64,000 nt of DNA, from contig NZ_JADNBB010000002.1 of assembly GCF_015550595.1 (NCBI RefSeq), forward strand, positions 399,627-463,626, in the 5' to 3' direction. How positions within the stretch are numbered: position 1 is the first letter of the stretch; every line of letters starts with the position of its first letter. The translations under genes and the position numbers were made by a program. Positions 8,765 through 17,140 of the stretch are shown piece by piece. This stretch comes from Parabacteroides goldsteinii (GTDB taxonomy: Bacteria; Bacteroidota; Bacteroidia; Bacteroidales; Tannerellaceae). Under the pieces are notes generated by a model. It saw only the letters and a program-made list of their open reading frames with translations, was not told where the DNA came from and did no database searches.

Positions 8765-9340
8765 ATGGCAACTTATCAGGCACACGAGACAGCAGTGATC
8801 GATCCCGGTTGTACGATTGGCAACGATACCCGTATCTGGCACTTCTCCCATATCATGTCGGGTTGCACGATTGGTGAACGGTGTAATATCGGACAGAACG
8901 TGGTGATATCACCGGAAGTCGTTCTGGGTAATAACGTAAAGGTGCAGAACAACGTTTCTGTTTATACGGGTGTGACTTGTGAAGATGATGTTTTCCTGGG
9001 GCCGAGTTGTGTGTTTACAAATGTAATCAATCCCCGGAGTGCAATCAACCGGAAAGGCCAGTATATGAAAACACATGTCGGCAAAGGGGCCACGATCGGA
9101 GCAAATGCCACGATCGTTTGCGGACATAACATCGGGGCGTATGCCTTGATTGGTGCCGGAGCGGTGGTCACTAAAGAGATTCTGCCTTATGCCCTGGTGG
9201 TTGGCAATCCATCCAGGCAGGTTGGCTGGGTGAGTGAGTATGGACATCGGCTGCATTTTGACGGGGATGGCTTGGCTGTCTGTCCGGAAAGCGGGGAGAA
9301 GTATCAGTTGAAAGATAATAAGGTTGTTCGTATCGGATAA
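8765..9340 (+). CDS. Left-handed beta-helix acetyltransferase, WbpD/WlbB-like
   Basis: A 191-residue acyltransferase built of hexapeptide repeats, visible as repeated [IV]G-x4 units ([56 protein letters not shown]). The overall order is that of WbpD/WlbB enzymes, which N-acetylate UDP-2-acetamido-3-amino-2,3-dideoxy-glucuronate during O-antigen sugar synthesis. The C-terminal tail is short and not part of the helix. No other sugar-nucleotide gene lies nearby, so the substrate is inferred only from family resemblance. It begins 6 bases after the RsmI-like gene, so the two are probably co-transcribed. Confidence 0.85.
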   Translation: MATYQAHETAVIDPGCTIGNDTRIWHFSHIMSGCTIGERCNIGQNVVISPEVVLGNNVKVQNNVSVYTGVTCEDDVFLGPSCVFTNVINPRSAINRKGQYMKTHVGKGATIGANATIVCGHNIGAYALIGAGAVVTKEILPYALVVGNPSRQVGWVSEYGHRLHFDGDGLAVCPESGEKYQLKDNKVVRIG

Positions 9341-9348
9341 AAATAGAA

Positions 9349-9368
9349 AAGGCGGAATCATCCGCCTT
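9349..9368. terminator. Bidirectional terminator between acetyltransferase and nadC
   Basis: AAGGCGGA and TCCGCCTT form a perfect 8-bp stem with the tetraloop ATCA. Read on the minus strand the stem is followed by a T-rich run, so it ends nadC transcription well; on the plus strand the T-tract is weak. Confidence 0.75.
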
Positions 9369-9379
9369 ATAAATATTTC

Positions 9380-10219
9380 TTAGCAAGCCTTCAAACTCAT
9401 ATCGAGACTCTTAACCGAATGGGTAAGTGCTCCGACAGAGATAAAGTCGACACCGCATTCAGCATAGTCACGCAACGTATCGAATGTGATACCGCCGGAT
9501 GACTCTGTCTCGAAGCGTCCGCCGATCATTTCGACTGCCTTCTTTGTATCTTCAATATTGAAGTTATCGAGCATGATACGGTCGATACCACCTACGTTCA
9601 TGGCTTGTTGCAGTTCGTCGAAGTTACGTACTTCAATTTCGATCTTCAGGTTCTTGCCTTTTTCTTTCAAGTAGTTCTGTGCGCGGGTAATGGCCTGTTC
9701 GATGCCACCGGCAAAGTCTACGTGATTATCTTTCAACAGGATCATATCGAAAAGTCCGATACGGTGATTAACGCCGCCGCCGATCTTAACAGCATCTTTT
9801 TCCATCATACGCATACCCGGTGTTGTTTTGCGGGTATCCAATACGCGGGTTTTGGTGCCTTCCAATGCTTTAACATATTTACGGGTGGTTGTAGCGATAC
9901 CGCTCATGCGCTGCATAACGTTCAGCATCAGACGCTCTGTCTGCAATAGGGATTGTACTTTTCCTTCTACTGTAAAAGCAATGTCCCCTTTCTTTACTTC
10001 TGCACCGTCATTAATAAAGATAGTCATTTTTAGTTCCGGGTCGAAGTCATGGAAGATACGTTTTGCCATCTCTACGCCGGCCAGAACACCATCTTCTTTA
10101 ATGATAAGCTGGCTCTTTCCCATGGCTGTTTCGGGAATACAGCATAAAGTTGTATGATCGCCGTCGCCGATATCTTCGGCAAACGATAATTTAATTAAGT
10201 CGTCAATTAACTGATCCAT
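9380..10219 (-). CDS. nadC: Nicotinate-nucleotide pyrophosphorylase (quinolinate phosphoribosyltransferase)
   Basis: Converts quinolinate and PRPP to nicotinate mononucleotide in de novo NAD synthesis. Family signatures present are EDIGDGDHTT near the N-terminus, QTERLMLNVMQRMSGIAT, the substrate-binding LDTRKTTPGMRMMEKDAVKIGGG with the following NHR, and the C-terminal ESSGGI and VDFISVGALTHS strands of the barrel. Length (279 aa) is typical. It starts 3 bases after the DUF4783 gene, so the two form an operon. nadA and nadB are not in the window. Confidence 0.96.
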   Translation of the reverse strand: MDQLIDDLIKLSFAEDIGDGDHTTLCCIPETAMGKSQLIIKEDGVLAGVEMAKRIFHDFDPELKMTIFINDGAEVKKGDIAFTVEGKVQSLLQTERLMLNVMQRMSGIATTTRKYVKALEGTKTRVLDTRKTTPGMRMMEKDAVKIGGGVNHRIGLFDMILLKDNHVDFAGGIEQAITRAQNYLKEKGKNLKIEIEVRNFDELQQAMNVGGIDRIMLDNFNIEDTKKAVEMIGGRFETESSGGITFDTLRDYAECGVDFISVGALTHSVKSLDMSLKAC

Positions 10220-10222
10220 TTG

Positions 10223-10594
10223 TTATTCTATTCTGATTGATTGTATAATCGCTTTGTCGCCGTCGGCACGGTAAGTGATGTTCACACGATATTCGCCAGA
10301 GGCTGTCGGAAGTTTACCGACAAAGAAACCGGCATCTTTTTTATCTGCGTGGTGAACTACGGAAAAACCTGTAGGTTTATTGCTGCCAAAGAACGTAGAA
10401 AGCATCTTAACAGCTTCGCTTCCATTGCATTTCTTGGAAGAGCCGGGCAAGGCAATGTCTACTTCCTGATCCATCGCTCCTGTCAGTGAAGAGGCATTTC
10501 CTCCTTTGAAGGCATTTGATATAGGAGTAATATCGGCCGCCATGACGCTCAAAAATGAGAGTATCAATGCCAATGTAAGTAATAATCGTTTCAT
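10223..10594 (-). CDS. DUF4783-family exported protein
   Basis: A 123-residue protein with an N-terminal signal peptide (MKRLLLTLALILSFLSVMA) and a mature part that looks like an NTF2-like/cystatin-sized fold: helix ITPISNAFKGGN, then strands ending in YRVNITYRADGDKAIIQSIRIE. It matches my recollection of the Bacteroidota family DUF4783. It is the first gene of a two-gene operon with nadC. A role in NAD metabolism is not implied by anything visible, and no catalytic residues stand out. Confidence 0.75.
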   Translation of the reverse strand: MKRLLLTLALILSFLSVMAADITPISNAFKGGNASSLTGAMDQEVDIALPGSSKKCNGSEAVKMLSTFFGSNKPTGFSVVHHADKKDAGFFVGKLPTASGEYRVNITYRADGDKAIIQSIRIE

Positions 10595-10627
10595 AAGCTA
10601 TCTCCTCTTTTTATGAGTTTTCTGATG

Positions 10628-10635
10628 CAAAGGTA
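10628..10635 (-). promoter_or_regulatory. Promoter -7 box for DUF4783-nadC
   Basis: TACCTTTG on the minus strand is an exact TAnnTTTG, about 34 bases upstream of the DUF4783 start codon. No -33 TTTG is found at the right distance. Confidence 0.5.
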
Positions 10636-10683
10636 TGTATTTTTCCTGTAAATTAGCGCCTTCAATACTAATAATGTAAACGA

Positions 10684-11157
10684 ATGAAAATTGCACTGGT
10701 CGTAATAGGTAAAACGGATGCCGGCTATTTTGTGGAGGCAATCAATGAATACAAAAACCGTTTAGTCCATTACATCCCATTTGAAATGGAGGTTATCCCG
10801 GATATAAAGAACGTAAAGAATTTGTCGGAATCACAGCAAAAAGAAAGGGAGGGAGAACTGATTTTAAAGGCGTTACAGGCTGGCGATCAATTGGTCTTGC
10901 TCGATGATAAAGGTAAAGAGTTTACTTCGATGCAATTCTCAGCTTATATTGAAAGGAAGATGCATACGGTTTCGAAGCGCCTGGTTTTCGTTGTCGGCGG
11001 CCCTTATGGATTCAGTGAGGCTGTTTATAAAGCCGCTTCAGAAAAGATCTCATTAAGCAAAATGACCTTCTCGCATCAGATGATCCGTTTAATCTTTATA
11101 GAACAGGTTTACCGGGCAATGACAATCTTGAATAATGAGCCTTATCATCATGAATAG
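10684..11157 (+). CDS. rlmH: 23S rRNA pseudouridine(1915) N3-methyltransferase RlmH
   Basis: SPOUT-class methyltransferase that modifies pseudouridine 1915 in helix 69 of 23S rRNA on the assembled ribosome. The 157-residue length is diagnostic. The knot region motifs are present: LVLLDDKGKEFTS, FVVGGPYGFSEAVY and the C-terminal LSKMTFSHQMIRLIFIEQVYRAMTILNNEPYHHE. It is convergent with aroC across a 72-bp gap that is almost wholly an inverted repeat. Confidence 0.97.
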   Translation: MKIALVVIGKTDAGYFVEAINEYKNRLVHYIPFEMEVIPDIKNVKNLSESQQKEREGELILKALQAGDQLVLLDDKGKEFTSMQFSAYIERKMHTVSKRLVFVVGGPYGFSEAVYKAASEKISLSKMTFSHQMIRLIFIEQVYRAMTILNNEPYHHE

Positions 11158-11226
11158 TTGACCAGTGACAGTTGACAGATAAGCTTCGCATTCGAGTCCC
11201 AAACTGTCAACTGTCACTGGTCAACT
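11156..11226. repeat. Perfect 23-bp inverted repeat between rlmH and aroC
   Basis: The arms at 11156-11178 and 11204-11226 are exact reverse complements with a 25-base spacer. Each arm contains a GTTGACnnGTGACnGTTGAC-like repeated word. The repeat overlaps the rlmH stop codon and ends 3 bases before the aroC stop codon. No good T-tract follows on either strand, so it is not a textbook terminator, although a hairpin of this strength could block or protect both convergent transcripts. Confidence 0.85.
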
Positions 11227-11229
11227 GTT

Positions 11230-12300
11230 TTACTCTCTTGTCTTTTGGAGCAACAGATAATCTAATAATGTCATTGCCGTCATCGATTCCACAATGGGAA
11301 CGGCGCGAGGCAGGACGCATGGGTCATGACGTCCGCGAGCTTTCAGGATAGTATCTTCTCCTTCCATATCAACGGTTTCCTGTTCCATAAGGATGGTTGC
11401 TACCGATTTGAATGCAACACGGAAATAAATATCCTGACCGTTGGAAATACCGCCCTGTATACCTCCTGAATTATTTGTACGGGTATTGATGTGCCCATTG
11501 TCGTTAAAGAAACGGTCGTTACGTTCGGAACCGCGGTAAAGAGCGGCATTAAACCCGTCACCGTATTCGAACCCTTTCACTGCATTGATTGTTAGCATGG
11601 CGTGTCCTAAAGCCGCATGCAGCTTACCAAATACAGGCTCTCCCAGTCCGACAGGCGTACCTTTAACCACACAGGTAATTACACCACCGATCGTGTCGCC
11701 TTTCGACTTCACTTCTGCTATCAGTTTTTCCATTTCGGCGGCTTTCTCCGGATCGGGACATCTTACTGCATTCTCTTCTGTCAGATTCAGATCATAATCT
11801 TTATAAGTACCATCCAGTTTGATAGGGCCGACCTGTGAGGTGAATGCCTGTATATTTATACCTGTCTGGCGTAGTGCAAGCTTGGCGATTGCGCCGGCAA
11901 CACATCGGGCTATCGTTTCACGAGCCGACGAACGTCCACCACCTTTAGGATCACGGATACCATACTTCATTTGATAAGTATAGTCCGCATGTGAAGGGCG
12001 ATAAACCGTTTTCATATTGTCGTAATCAGACGAATGCTGGTTTTTATTCCAGATAATGAATCCGATCGGTGTACCGGTAGTCTTTCCTTCATAAACTCCG
12101 GATAGGAATTGTACTTCGTCATCTTCCTTACGGGGGGTTGTGATCTTTGACTGGCCAGGTTTACGACGATTCAACTCTTGCTGGATAAAGTCTGTGTCCA
12201 ACTCGATACCAGCCGGACATCCATCGATAACACCTCCGATACCCGGACCATGTGACTCGCCGAACGAGGTTAATCTGTATATATTTCCGAATGTATTCAT
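11230..12300 (-). CDS. aroC: Chorismate synthase
   Basis: Makes chorismate from 5-enolpyruvylshikimate-3-phosphate, using reduced FMN. Signatures seen include the N-terminal [20 protein letters not shown], the [19 protein letters not shown] segment, and [21 protein letters not shown], together with a C-terminal [18 protein letters not shown]. Length 356 aa is typical. It is transcribed alone, convergent with rlmH; a short repeat-rich gap separates it from the upstream slyD-like gene. Confidence 0.97.
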   Translation of the reverse strand: MNTFGNIYRLTSFGESHGPGIGGVIDGCPAGIELDTDFIQQELNRRKPGQSKITTPRKEDDEVQFLSGVYEGKTTGTPIGFIIWNKNQHSSDYDNMKTVYRPSHADYTYQMKYGIRDPKGGGRSSARETIARCVAGAIAKLALRQTGINIQAFTSQVGPIKLDGTYKDYDLNLTEENAVRCPDPEKAAEMEKLIAEVKSKGDTIGGVITCVVKGTPVGLGEPVFGKLHAALGHAMLTINAVKGFEYGDGFNAALYRGSERNDRFFNDNGHINTRTNNSGGIQGGISNGQDIYFRVAFKSVATILMEQETVDMEGEDTILKARGRHDPCVLPRAVPIVESMTAMTLLDYLLLQKTRE

Positions 12301-12341
12301 ATTAATAAATGAAAAGTGGAGATTAAAAAATGAGTCTGAAA

Positions 12342-12402
12342 ATGAAAAATGAGGAATGCAGAATCTCTATTAATTCTTCATTCCCCATTCTGCATCTTTC
12401 AT
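12342..12402. repeat. Degenerate AT-rich inverted repeat between slyD-like gene and aroC
   Basis: ATGCAGAAT (12356-12364) and ATTCTGCAT (12387-12395) form a 9-bp stem. The flanks repeat variants of AATGAAAAATGAGGAATG in both orientations. This may act as a weak terminator for the slyD-like gene or be a remnant of an intergenic repeat. Confidence 0.5.
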
Positions 12403-12409
12403 TTATTTA

Positions 12410-12988
12410 TTAGTGGCAACTACCACATCCGCAACCACCTTCGTGATCGTGGTCACCGCAATCGCTTCCGCAGTCATCGCATCCGCAACCGCATCCACCG
12501 GCCGGAGCTGATAATGCTGCAATTTCTTCTGCTGTCGGTTCGTGAACATCGATAACTTCACCGCTGAAGTGTAAAGTTTCACCAGCCAACGGATGGTTGA
12601 AGTCCATAACAACTACATCGTCTTTTACTTCAAGAACAGAACCGTTCAGACGGTTACCGTTTGAATCCATCATAGGAACTGTGTTACCTTCTTTGATGAC
12701 TTCTGAGTCAAATTTACCTTCAACTTCAAAAATGTTTTTCGGCAGATCCAATACATGATCTTCCACATATTCTCCGTATGCGTCGGCAGGAGCGATAGAG
12801 AAGTCGAACTTGTCACCTACTTCAAGACCTTTCAAAGCATCTTCGAAAGCAGGAAGCATGGCGCCTGTTCCAAAGATGAATTTTAAGGGAGCTTCTGCAA
12901 CTGCTTTTTCCATCAACTCGCGCTCTTCACCTTCTCCTACGTTCAGGTCGTATGTAACCGCAACGAACTTATTTGCTGTAATTTTCAT
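12410..12988 (-). CDS. slyD: SlyD-like FKBP peptidyl-prolyl cis-trans isomerase with metal-binding tail
   Basis: A 192-residue FKBP-type prolyl isomerase with an IF (chaperone) insert, as in SlyD: the first half carries EAPLKFIFGTGAMLPAFEDALKGLEVGDKFDF, then APADAYGEY, the insert, and DFNHPLAGETLHF. The last ~30 residues are dominated by Cys, His, Asp and Gly (GGCGCGCDDCGSDCGDHDH and GGCGCGSCH), a nickel/zinc-binding tail like the one SlyD uses when delivering nickel to hydrogenase. No hydrogenase gene is in view. It is cytoplasmic (no signal peptide). The gene symbol is by homology. Confidence 0.88.
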   Translation of the reverse strand: MKITANKFVAVTYDLNVGEGEERELMEKAVAEAPLKFIFGTGAMLPAFEDALKGLEVGDKFDFSIAPADAYGEYVEDHVLDLPKNIFEVEGKFDSEVIKEGNTVPMMDSNGNRLNGSVLEVKDDVVVMDFNHPLAGETLHFSGEVIDVHEPTAEEIAALSAPAGGCGCGCDDCGSDCGDHDHEGGCGCGSCH

Positions 12989-13020
12989 TTTTAATTGTAT
13001 TTGTAATAAATAAAACGAGA

Positions 13021-13028
13021 CAAATTTA
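13021..13028 (-). promoter_or_regulatory. Promoter -7 box for slyD-like gene
   Basis: TAAATTTG on the minus strand is an exact TAnnTTTG, about 33 bases upstream of the start codon. The -33 region is not recognisable. Confidence 0.5.
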
Positions 13029-13103
13029 CGTATAATTTCCGAGTTTATCAGGTTATTCTTTTAAAAATAAAGATATGTAATGTTTTAATCTGTAATATAT
13101 AGC

Positions 13104-13111
13104 TATCTTTG
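13104..13111 (+). promoter_or_regulatory. Promoter -7 box for LTA-synthase-like gene
   Basis: TATCTTTG followed by GCAGC resembles the start region of the ilv and leu promoters in this window. It lies 86 bases before the start codon; no TTTG lies at the expected -33 distance. Confidence 0.5.
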
Positions 13112-13196
13112 CAGCCGGAATAAAAGAATTTGCGGATTCGGAATTATATAGCGAATAAGTAGTGTTTGTCGATAAGTTATAAAGTGATAGTTACAC

Positions 13197-15062
13197 ATGT
13201 GTTTTTCTAAATTGAAAGACTTTTTCTTTCCATGTTGTGAGGAAAGAAGGAGGTTGATAAGTTTATTTTTCTTTTTATTGGTCCTGAAATTTATGTGGTT
13301 TAATTTGCTTTGGTGCATGTTATCTACGTTTACTCCTTTCTCGAAGGTTGAAACATATCTTGGTACTCTATTGGTGTCCTTATTTTTATTATTGCCGTTA
13401 GTATGTTTCCGGACAGTAAAGGTGACATTGGTTATCTTCGTATTGATGGATTGCCTGTTCATAGCCAATCTGATGTATTTCCGGACTTATTTTACAGCAA
13501 TACCTTTAGACAGCTATCTGTTGGCGGCAAACTTAACTGATTTCTCAAGTAGTGTGTCCGATTCGATGCGAATAGCAGATGCCTTTTTCCCTCTTTCAAC
13601 ATTGTTTTCCGGAGTCTTGTGGTGGCGATACTATCGCGAAAAGAAGGAAGTCCAGCCTGTTAACGGGGATAAAACACCTTTTGTATTTGTACGTTATATT
13701 TGTTTGATATTATTGGTGTCTTTATTTCCCGCCATTAAGCTTTGGAGTCAAAATGGTTTTAAGGCCGCCTACGAGAGATTGCAGGATGCTTACCTTCATA
13801 CATGTAATATACCGATGTATACGATATTCGGTTCCCTTTATTATGATTATTCATGTGATAACATCACATACACTCCCGAAATAAAAAATCGTATCGACTC
13901 CTGGTTAACCAGGAGAACGGATTATAAATCCGTTCTCCCAAAAGTTTATACAAGGGAGAATTGTATTATAATCTTAGCAGAATCTCTGGAAAGTTGGGTG
14001 TTGAATAAAACTGTAGAAGGGCAGGAGATCACTCCAAACCTGAACCGTATATTAAAGGATTCATCTGTAATCTATGCTCCCCATGTCTTATCGCAGGTAA
14101 AAGGCGGGCGTTCTATCGATGCTCAATTATTGGTCAATACCGGACTTTTACCTATAAGCTCCGGTCCTTATAGTATAAAGTTCCCGGATTCATATTACCC
14201 TTCACTGGCAAAAGCTTTCAAAAAGAAACACAAAGATAGTGAGGCTTATAGTCTGACGGTTGATAAGCCGATGGTCTGGAACCAGTGTGTAATTACTCCT
14301 GCGATGGGATACGATAGTCTGGTTTCGAAGAACTGTTTTATCAAAGAGGAGCCGGTAGGTTCCCGTGGACAGGTGGGCGATCGTGCCTTTTTGCGTCAGT
14401 GTTTGAAGAAGATACAAAATAATGAAGTCTGGAATGAATCGGGAAATACGTTTCTGCAGTGCATTACTTATTCCGGGCATAATCCTTTTCTTTTGCCTGA
14501 CTCTCTGAAAAAGGTATTCTTTTCTCCCGAAGTTCCGGAAGTTCTTAATAATTATATGACCATGGCGAACTATACGGATCGGGCACTAGGGGAGTTTGTA
14601 ACACAACTCCGTGCGGACAGCCGTTTTGATAATACCTTGGTTATGATTATGGGAGATCACGAAGCGTTAGGTACTGTGAGGAAAGAGCTTTGTAATGATC
14701 CGGTAGGGAAACAGATTGTTTCAGATAAATCGTTTGTTCCGCTGATAATTCTGAATGCCCCTTTCAACTTGTATCATGGAAAAGTGATGGGGCAGATCGA
14801 TGTTTACCCTACATTACTGGACTTATTGGGGTTGAATGATTATTGGTGGAGAGGTATAGGAGAAAGTATACTGGATTCGCACAAAGCGAATTTTGAGGTC
14901 GACCCTCAGTTGAATATAGTGGGAGATACTACTGGAGTTCCTGAAGAGGATATTAAAGTGGCAAAAAAGGCTTGGGAAATATCTGATATGATTATCCGGT
15001 ACGATTATCTGGGCCATGTGCATGATCAGGATAAAAAAGCGGGAATAGCAGCTGTCAAGTAA
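13197..15062 (+). CDS. LTA-synthase-like membrane phosphotransferase (sulfatase fold)
   Basis: A 621-residue inner-membrane enzyme of the LtaS/phosphoglycerol and phosphoethanolamine transferase superfamily. The N-terminal ~200 residues hold about five hydrophobic segments; the rest is an extracytoplasmic alkaline-phosphatase/sulfatase domain. Metal-site elements are E262 in LAESLES, the nucleophile position S306 in KGGRSIDAQ (threonine in Staphylococcus LtaS), and D487-H488 in MGDHEA. It most likely transfers a phospho-alcohol head group to a periplasmic glycan or lipid; a Gram-negative organism has no LTA, so the acceptor is unknown. It ends at a strong terminator shared with the convergent patB-like gene. 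Confidence 0.85.
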   Translation: MCFSKLKDFFFPCCEERRRLISLFFFLLVLKFMWFNLLWCMLSTFTPFSKVETYLGTLLVSLFLLLPLVCFRTVKVTLVIFVLMDCLFIANLMYFRTYFTAIPLDSYLLAANLTDFSSSVSDSMRIADAFFPLSTLFSGVLWWRYYREKKEVQPVNGDKTPFVFVRYICLILLVSLFPAIKLWSQNGFKAAYERLQDAYLHTCNIPMYTIFGSLYYDYSCDNITYTPEIKNRIDSWLTRRTDYKSVLPKVYTRENCIIILAESLESWVLNKTVEGQEITPNLNRILKDSSVIYAPHVLSQVKGGRSIDAQLLVNTGLLPISSGPYSIKFPDSYYPSLAKAFKKKHKDSEAYSLTVDKPMVWNQCVITPAMGYDSLVSKNCFIKEEPVGSRGQVGDRAFLRQCLKKIQNNEVWNESGNTFLQCITYSGHNPFLLPDSLKKVFFSPEVPEVLNNYMTMANYTDRALGEFVTQLRADSRFDNTLVMIMGDHEALGTVRKELCNDPVGKQIVSDKSFVPLIILNAPFNLYHGKVMGQIDVYPTLLDLLGLNDYWWRGIGESILDSHKANFEVDPQLNIVGDTTGVPEEDIKVAKKAWEISDMIIRYDYLGHVHDQDKKAGIAAVK

Positions 15063-15064
15063 TA

Positions 15065-15095
15065 AAAAAGCAGGTTCGTTATGAACCTGCTTTTT
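15065..15095. terminator. Bidirectional terminator
   Basis: AAAAAGCAGGTTC and GAACCTGCTTTTT form a perfect 13-bp stem with the loop GTTAT, with T-tracts on both strands. It serves the convergent LTA-synthase-like and PatB-like genes. Confidence 0.92.
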
Positions 15096-15099
15096 ATAT

Positions 15100-16275
15100 T
15101 TATTTTTTATCGATGGCTTTTTTCAAAGCATTTAATGCCGTATCCAGTATGGAGCGTGGACATCCGATATTCAATCGCATATAACCTTCCCCACCGGGAC
15201 CGAACATACTTCCATCATTTAACAACAAACCAGCTTTTTCCTGAAAGAGTTTGACCAGATCTTCCTGGCTTAATTTCAGATCACGGCAATCCAGCCAGAC
15301 GAGGAATGATGCTTGTGGTGGATATACTTTAATCTTCGGGAGTTTTGCTTTGAAGAATTCGTCGACGAAACGGACATTTTCCATTATATACATCCGCATT
15401 TGTTGCAACCATTCGGCACCATAGGTATAAGCGGCCTCTGTTGCTGTATAAGCAAAGATCGTACCGTCGCCTAACTCTCCGGCTTCCAGAAATTCATAGA
15501 ACTCCTTTCTTATTTTTTCGTCAGGCACAATAGAATAGGAAGTTACGATACCTGCTATATTGAATGTTTTACTTGGGGCCATGAAAGTGATACTGCAGGA
15601 AGCGGCAGCTTCTGATACGGTCGCAAACGGGTGATGACTGAATTGTGGGTAAGCCATTTCTGCATGTATCTCATCGGAGATTACCAGAATATTATGCTTT
15701 GCACAGATTTCTGCAAGTTTGACTAATGTGTCTTTTTTCCAGACAATGCCACCCGGGTTATGAGGATTACAGAGGATCAATATTTTGCATTGTTTGTCGA
15801 TGACAGATTCAAGATGTTCGAAATCCATTTCATAAACGCCGTTCACCAGTTTTAACGGGTTATTGACGACTTCACGTTTCATACTTTCTGGAACAATGCG
15901 GAAAGGATGATATACGGGAGGTTGTATAATCACTTTATCGCCAGGTTTGGTGAAACATTGGATCACAAAGCCAATACCTTTCACGATACCCGGGATGTAG
16001 CTGAGCCATTCCCGTTTGATTTTCCATTTTTGTTTATAATCTACCCACTCTATAATACTTTGATAGTAAGAATCAGGTCCGAAAGTGTAGCCGAATATTT
16101 CGTGTTCGCAACGCTTTTTAATGGCATTTACAATAAAGTCCGGTGTCCGGAAATCCATATCGGCAACCCATAGAGGAGTCAGGTTCTCATTGCCGTACCG
16201 CTCTTTGATCGCATCGTATTTGACGCAATTGGTTCCGCGGCGTTCAATAACTTCGTCAAAGTTGTATTGTTTCAT
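15100..16275 (-). CDS. PatB/MalY-type PLP-dependent C-S lyase (cystathionine beta-lyase)
   Basis: A fold-type I aminotransferase-like enzyme of 391 residues. The N-terminal LTPLWVADMDFRTPDFI is diagnostic for the PatB/MalY group, which cleaves C-S bonds in cystathionine or cysteine. PLP-site elements are PVYHPF, NPHNPGG, SDEIHAEM and the lysine in APSKTFNIAG. The substrate is probably cystathionine in methionine synthesis (inference from family). It is transcribed alone, divergent from the ECF sigma gene. Confidence 0.9.
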   Translation of the reverse strand: MKQYNFDEVIERRGTNCVKYDAIKERYGNENLTPLWVADMDFRTPDFIVNAIKKRCEHEIFGYTFGPDSYYQSIIEWVDYKQKWKIKREWLSYIPGIVKGIGFVIQCFTKPGDKVIIQPPVYHPFRIVPESMKREVVNNPLKLVNGVYEMDFEHLESVIDKQCKILILCNPHNPGGIVWKKDTLVKLAEICAKHNILVISDEIHAEMAYPQFSHHPFATVSEAAASCSITFMAPSKTFNIAGIVTSYSIVPDEKIRKEFYEFLEAGELGDGTIFAYTATEAAYTYGAEWLQQMRMYIMENVRFVDEFFKAKLPKIKVYPPQASFLVWLDCRDLKLSQEDLVKLFQEKAGLLLNDGSMFGPGGEGYMRLNIGCPRSILDTALNALKKAIDKK

Positions 16276-16323
16276 TTTATCTTAGTTCAGTCAGTTTTTC
16301 TTAGTTTGTCGATTGATTGGGGT

Positions 16324-16331
16324 CAAAGATA
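16324..16331 (-). promoter_or_regulatory. Promoter -7 box for PatB-like gene
   Basis: TATCTTTG on the minus strand is an exact TAnnTTTG, about 49 bases upstream of the start codon. No -33 box is visible. Confidence 0.5.
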
Positions 16332-16397
16332 CAAATTATTTTATCCGAATCTTTTTATTTTGATATTTCTGATATTTTTTGCTACTTCGCGTTAGTT

Positions 16398-16955
16398 ATG
16401 GAATTACCAGGGGAACAACATATCTTGAAGGAGATCGCAAAAGGGAATATAAAAGCTTTCGAACAGCTTTTTTTCTGCTACCAACCTAGGTTGGTATACT
16501 TCCTTGTCGGCCTGACGCACGACAAGGAAGTCAGTCGTGATATAGCCCAGGATTTGTTTCTGACTTTGTGGAAAGACCGGGAAAAACTGAAAGATGTCCG
16601 TTCTTTTTCCTCCTATCTCTTTCAGATGGCACGCTTTACCGTCTATGATTATTTCGACCGTCTTGCTGTTTCTGAGAAATATACGAATGAGTTTTTGTTG
16701 GAGGCTTCCATCTCCCAATCGGAAGAGGAGGTGCTGTTTGCGCGTGAGTTGCAGGGTATTATCAGCCGTATAGTCGAACAGATGTCTCCCCAACGTAAAT
16801 TGATTTACCAAATGAGCCGTGAACAGGGCTTATCTAATGATGAGATCGCAACCCGCCTGAATATCAGCAAACGAACTGTCGAAAATCATCTGACGGCTGC
16901 ACTGGCTATTCTTCGGAAGGTACTTTATCTTTTCTTCCTCGTTTGTTTAGAATAA
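16398..16955 (+). CDS. ECF sigma-70 factor (FecI-like, Bacteroidota expansion)
   Basis: A 185-residue extracytoplasmic-function sigma factor. Region 2 is visible as FEQLFFCYQPRLVYFLVGLTH followed by DIAQDLFLTLW, and region 4 as GLSNDEIATRLNISKRTVENHL. The open frame runs 27 codons upstream, but that part is hydrophobic and unlike a sigma N-terminus, so ATG 16398 is preferred. It heads a cassette with the FecR anti-sigma and STN-type SusC: in this arrangement ligand binding at the outer-membrane SusC is relayed through FecR to release the sigma factor, which then transcribes the susCD operon. An array of palindromes starts right at its stop codon. Confidence 0.93.
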   Translation: MELPGEQHILKEIAKGNIKAFEQLFFCYQPRLVYFLVGLTHDKEVSRDIAQDLFLTLWKDREKLKDVRSFSSYLFQMARFTVYDYFDRLAVSEKYTNEFLLEASISQSEEEVLFARELQGIISRIVEQMSPQRKLIYQMSREQGLSNDEIATRLNISKRTVENHLTAALAILRKVLYLFFLVCLE

Positions 16956-17083
16956 AAGTCTTTATTTCGAAAAGAGTTTCACTATGGAGAAACAACTGTT
17001 TCATATATGAGAAACAAGTGTTTCACTTAGGTGGAACAAAAGTTTCAACTAAAGAAAATGATTGAAACTTTCAGAAAAACTTT
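16955..17083. repeat. Array of 22-bp-period palindromes with inverted ends
   Basis: GAAACA-N2-TGTTTC palindromes start at 16989 and 17011, with a weaker copy (GGAACA-AA-AGTTTC) at about 17034 and degenerate GAAA/TTTC copies at 16969 and 17064. The period is 22-23 bp. The outer edges, AAAGTCTTTATTTCGAAAAG from 16955 and the reverse complement of 17064-17083, are similar and inverted. The array fills the gap between the ECF sigma and FecR genes and begins in the sigma stop codon, so it is probably transcribed as RNA hairpins. Confidence 0.75.
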
Positions 17084-17140
17084 TTTTAGGTTGTGTGTAT
17101 CCGGCCGGTTAACCTACATTCTTATAAAGGCGGATATTTT

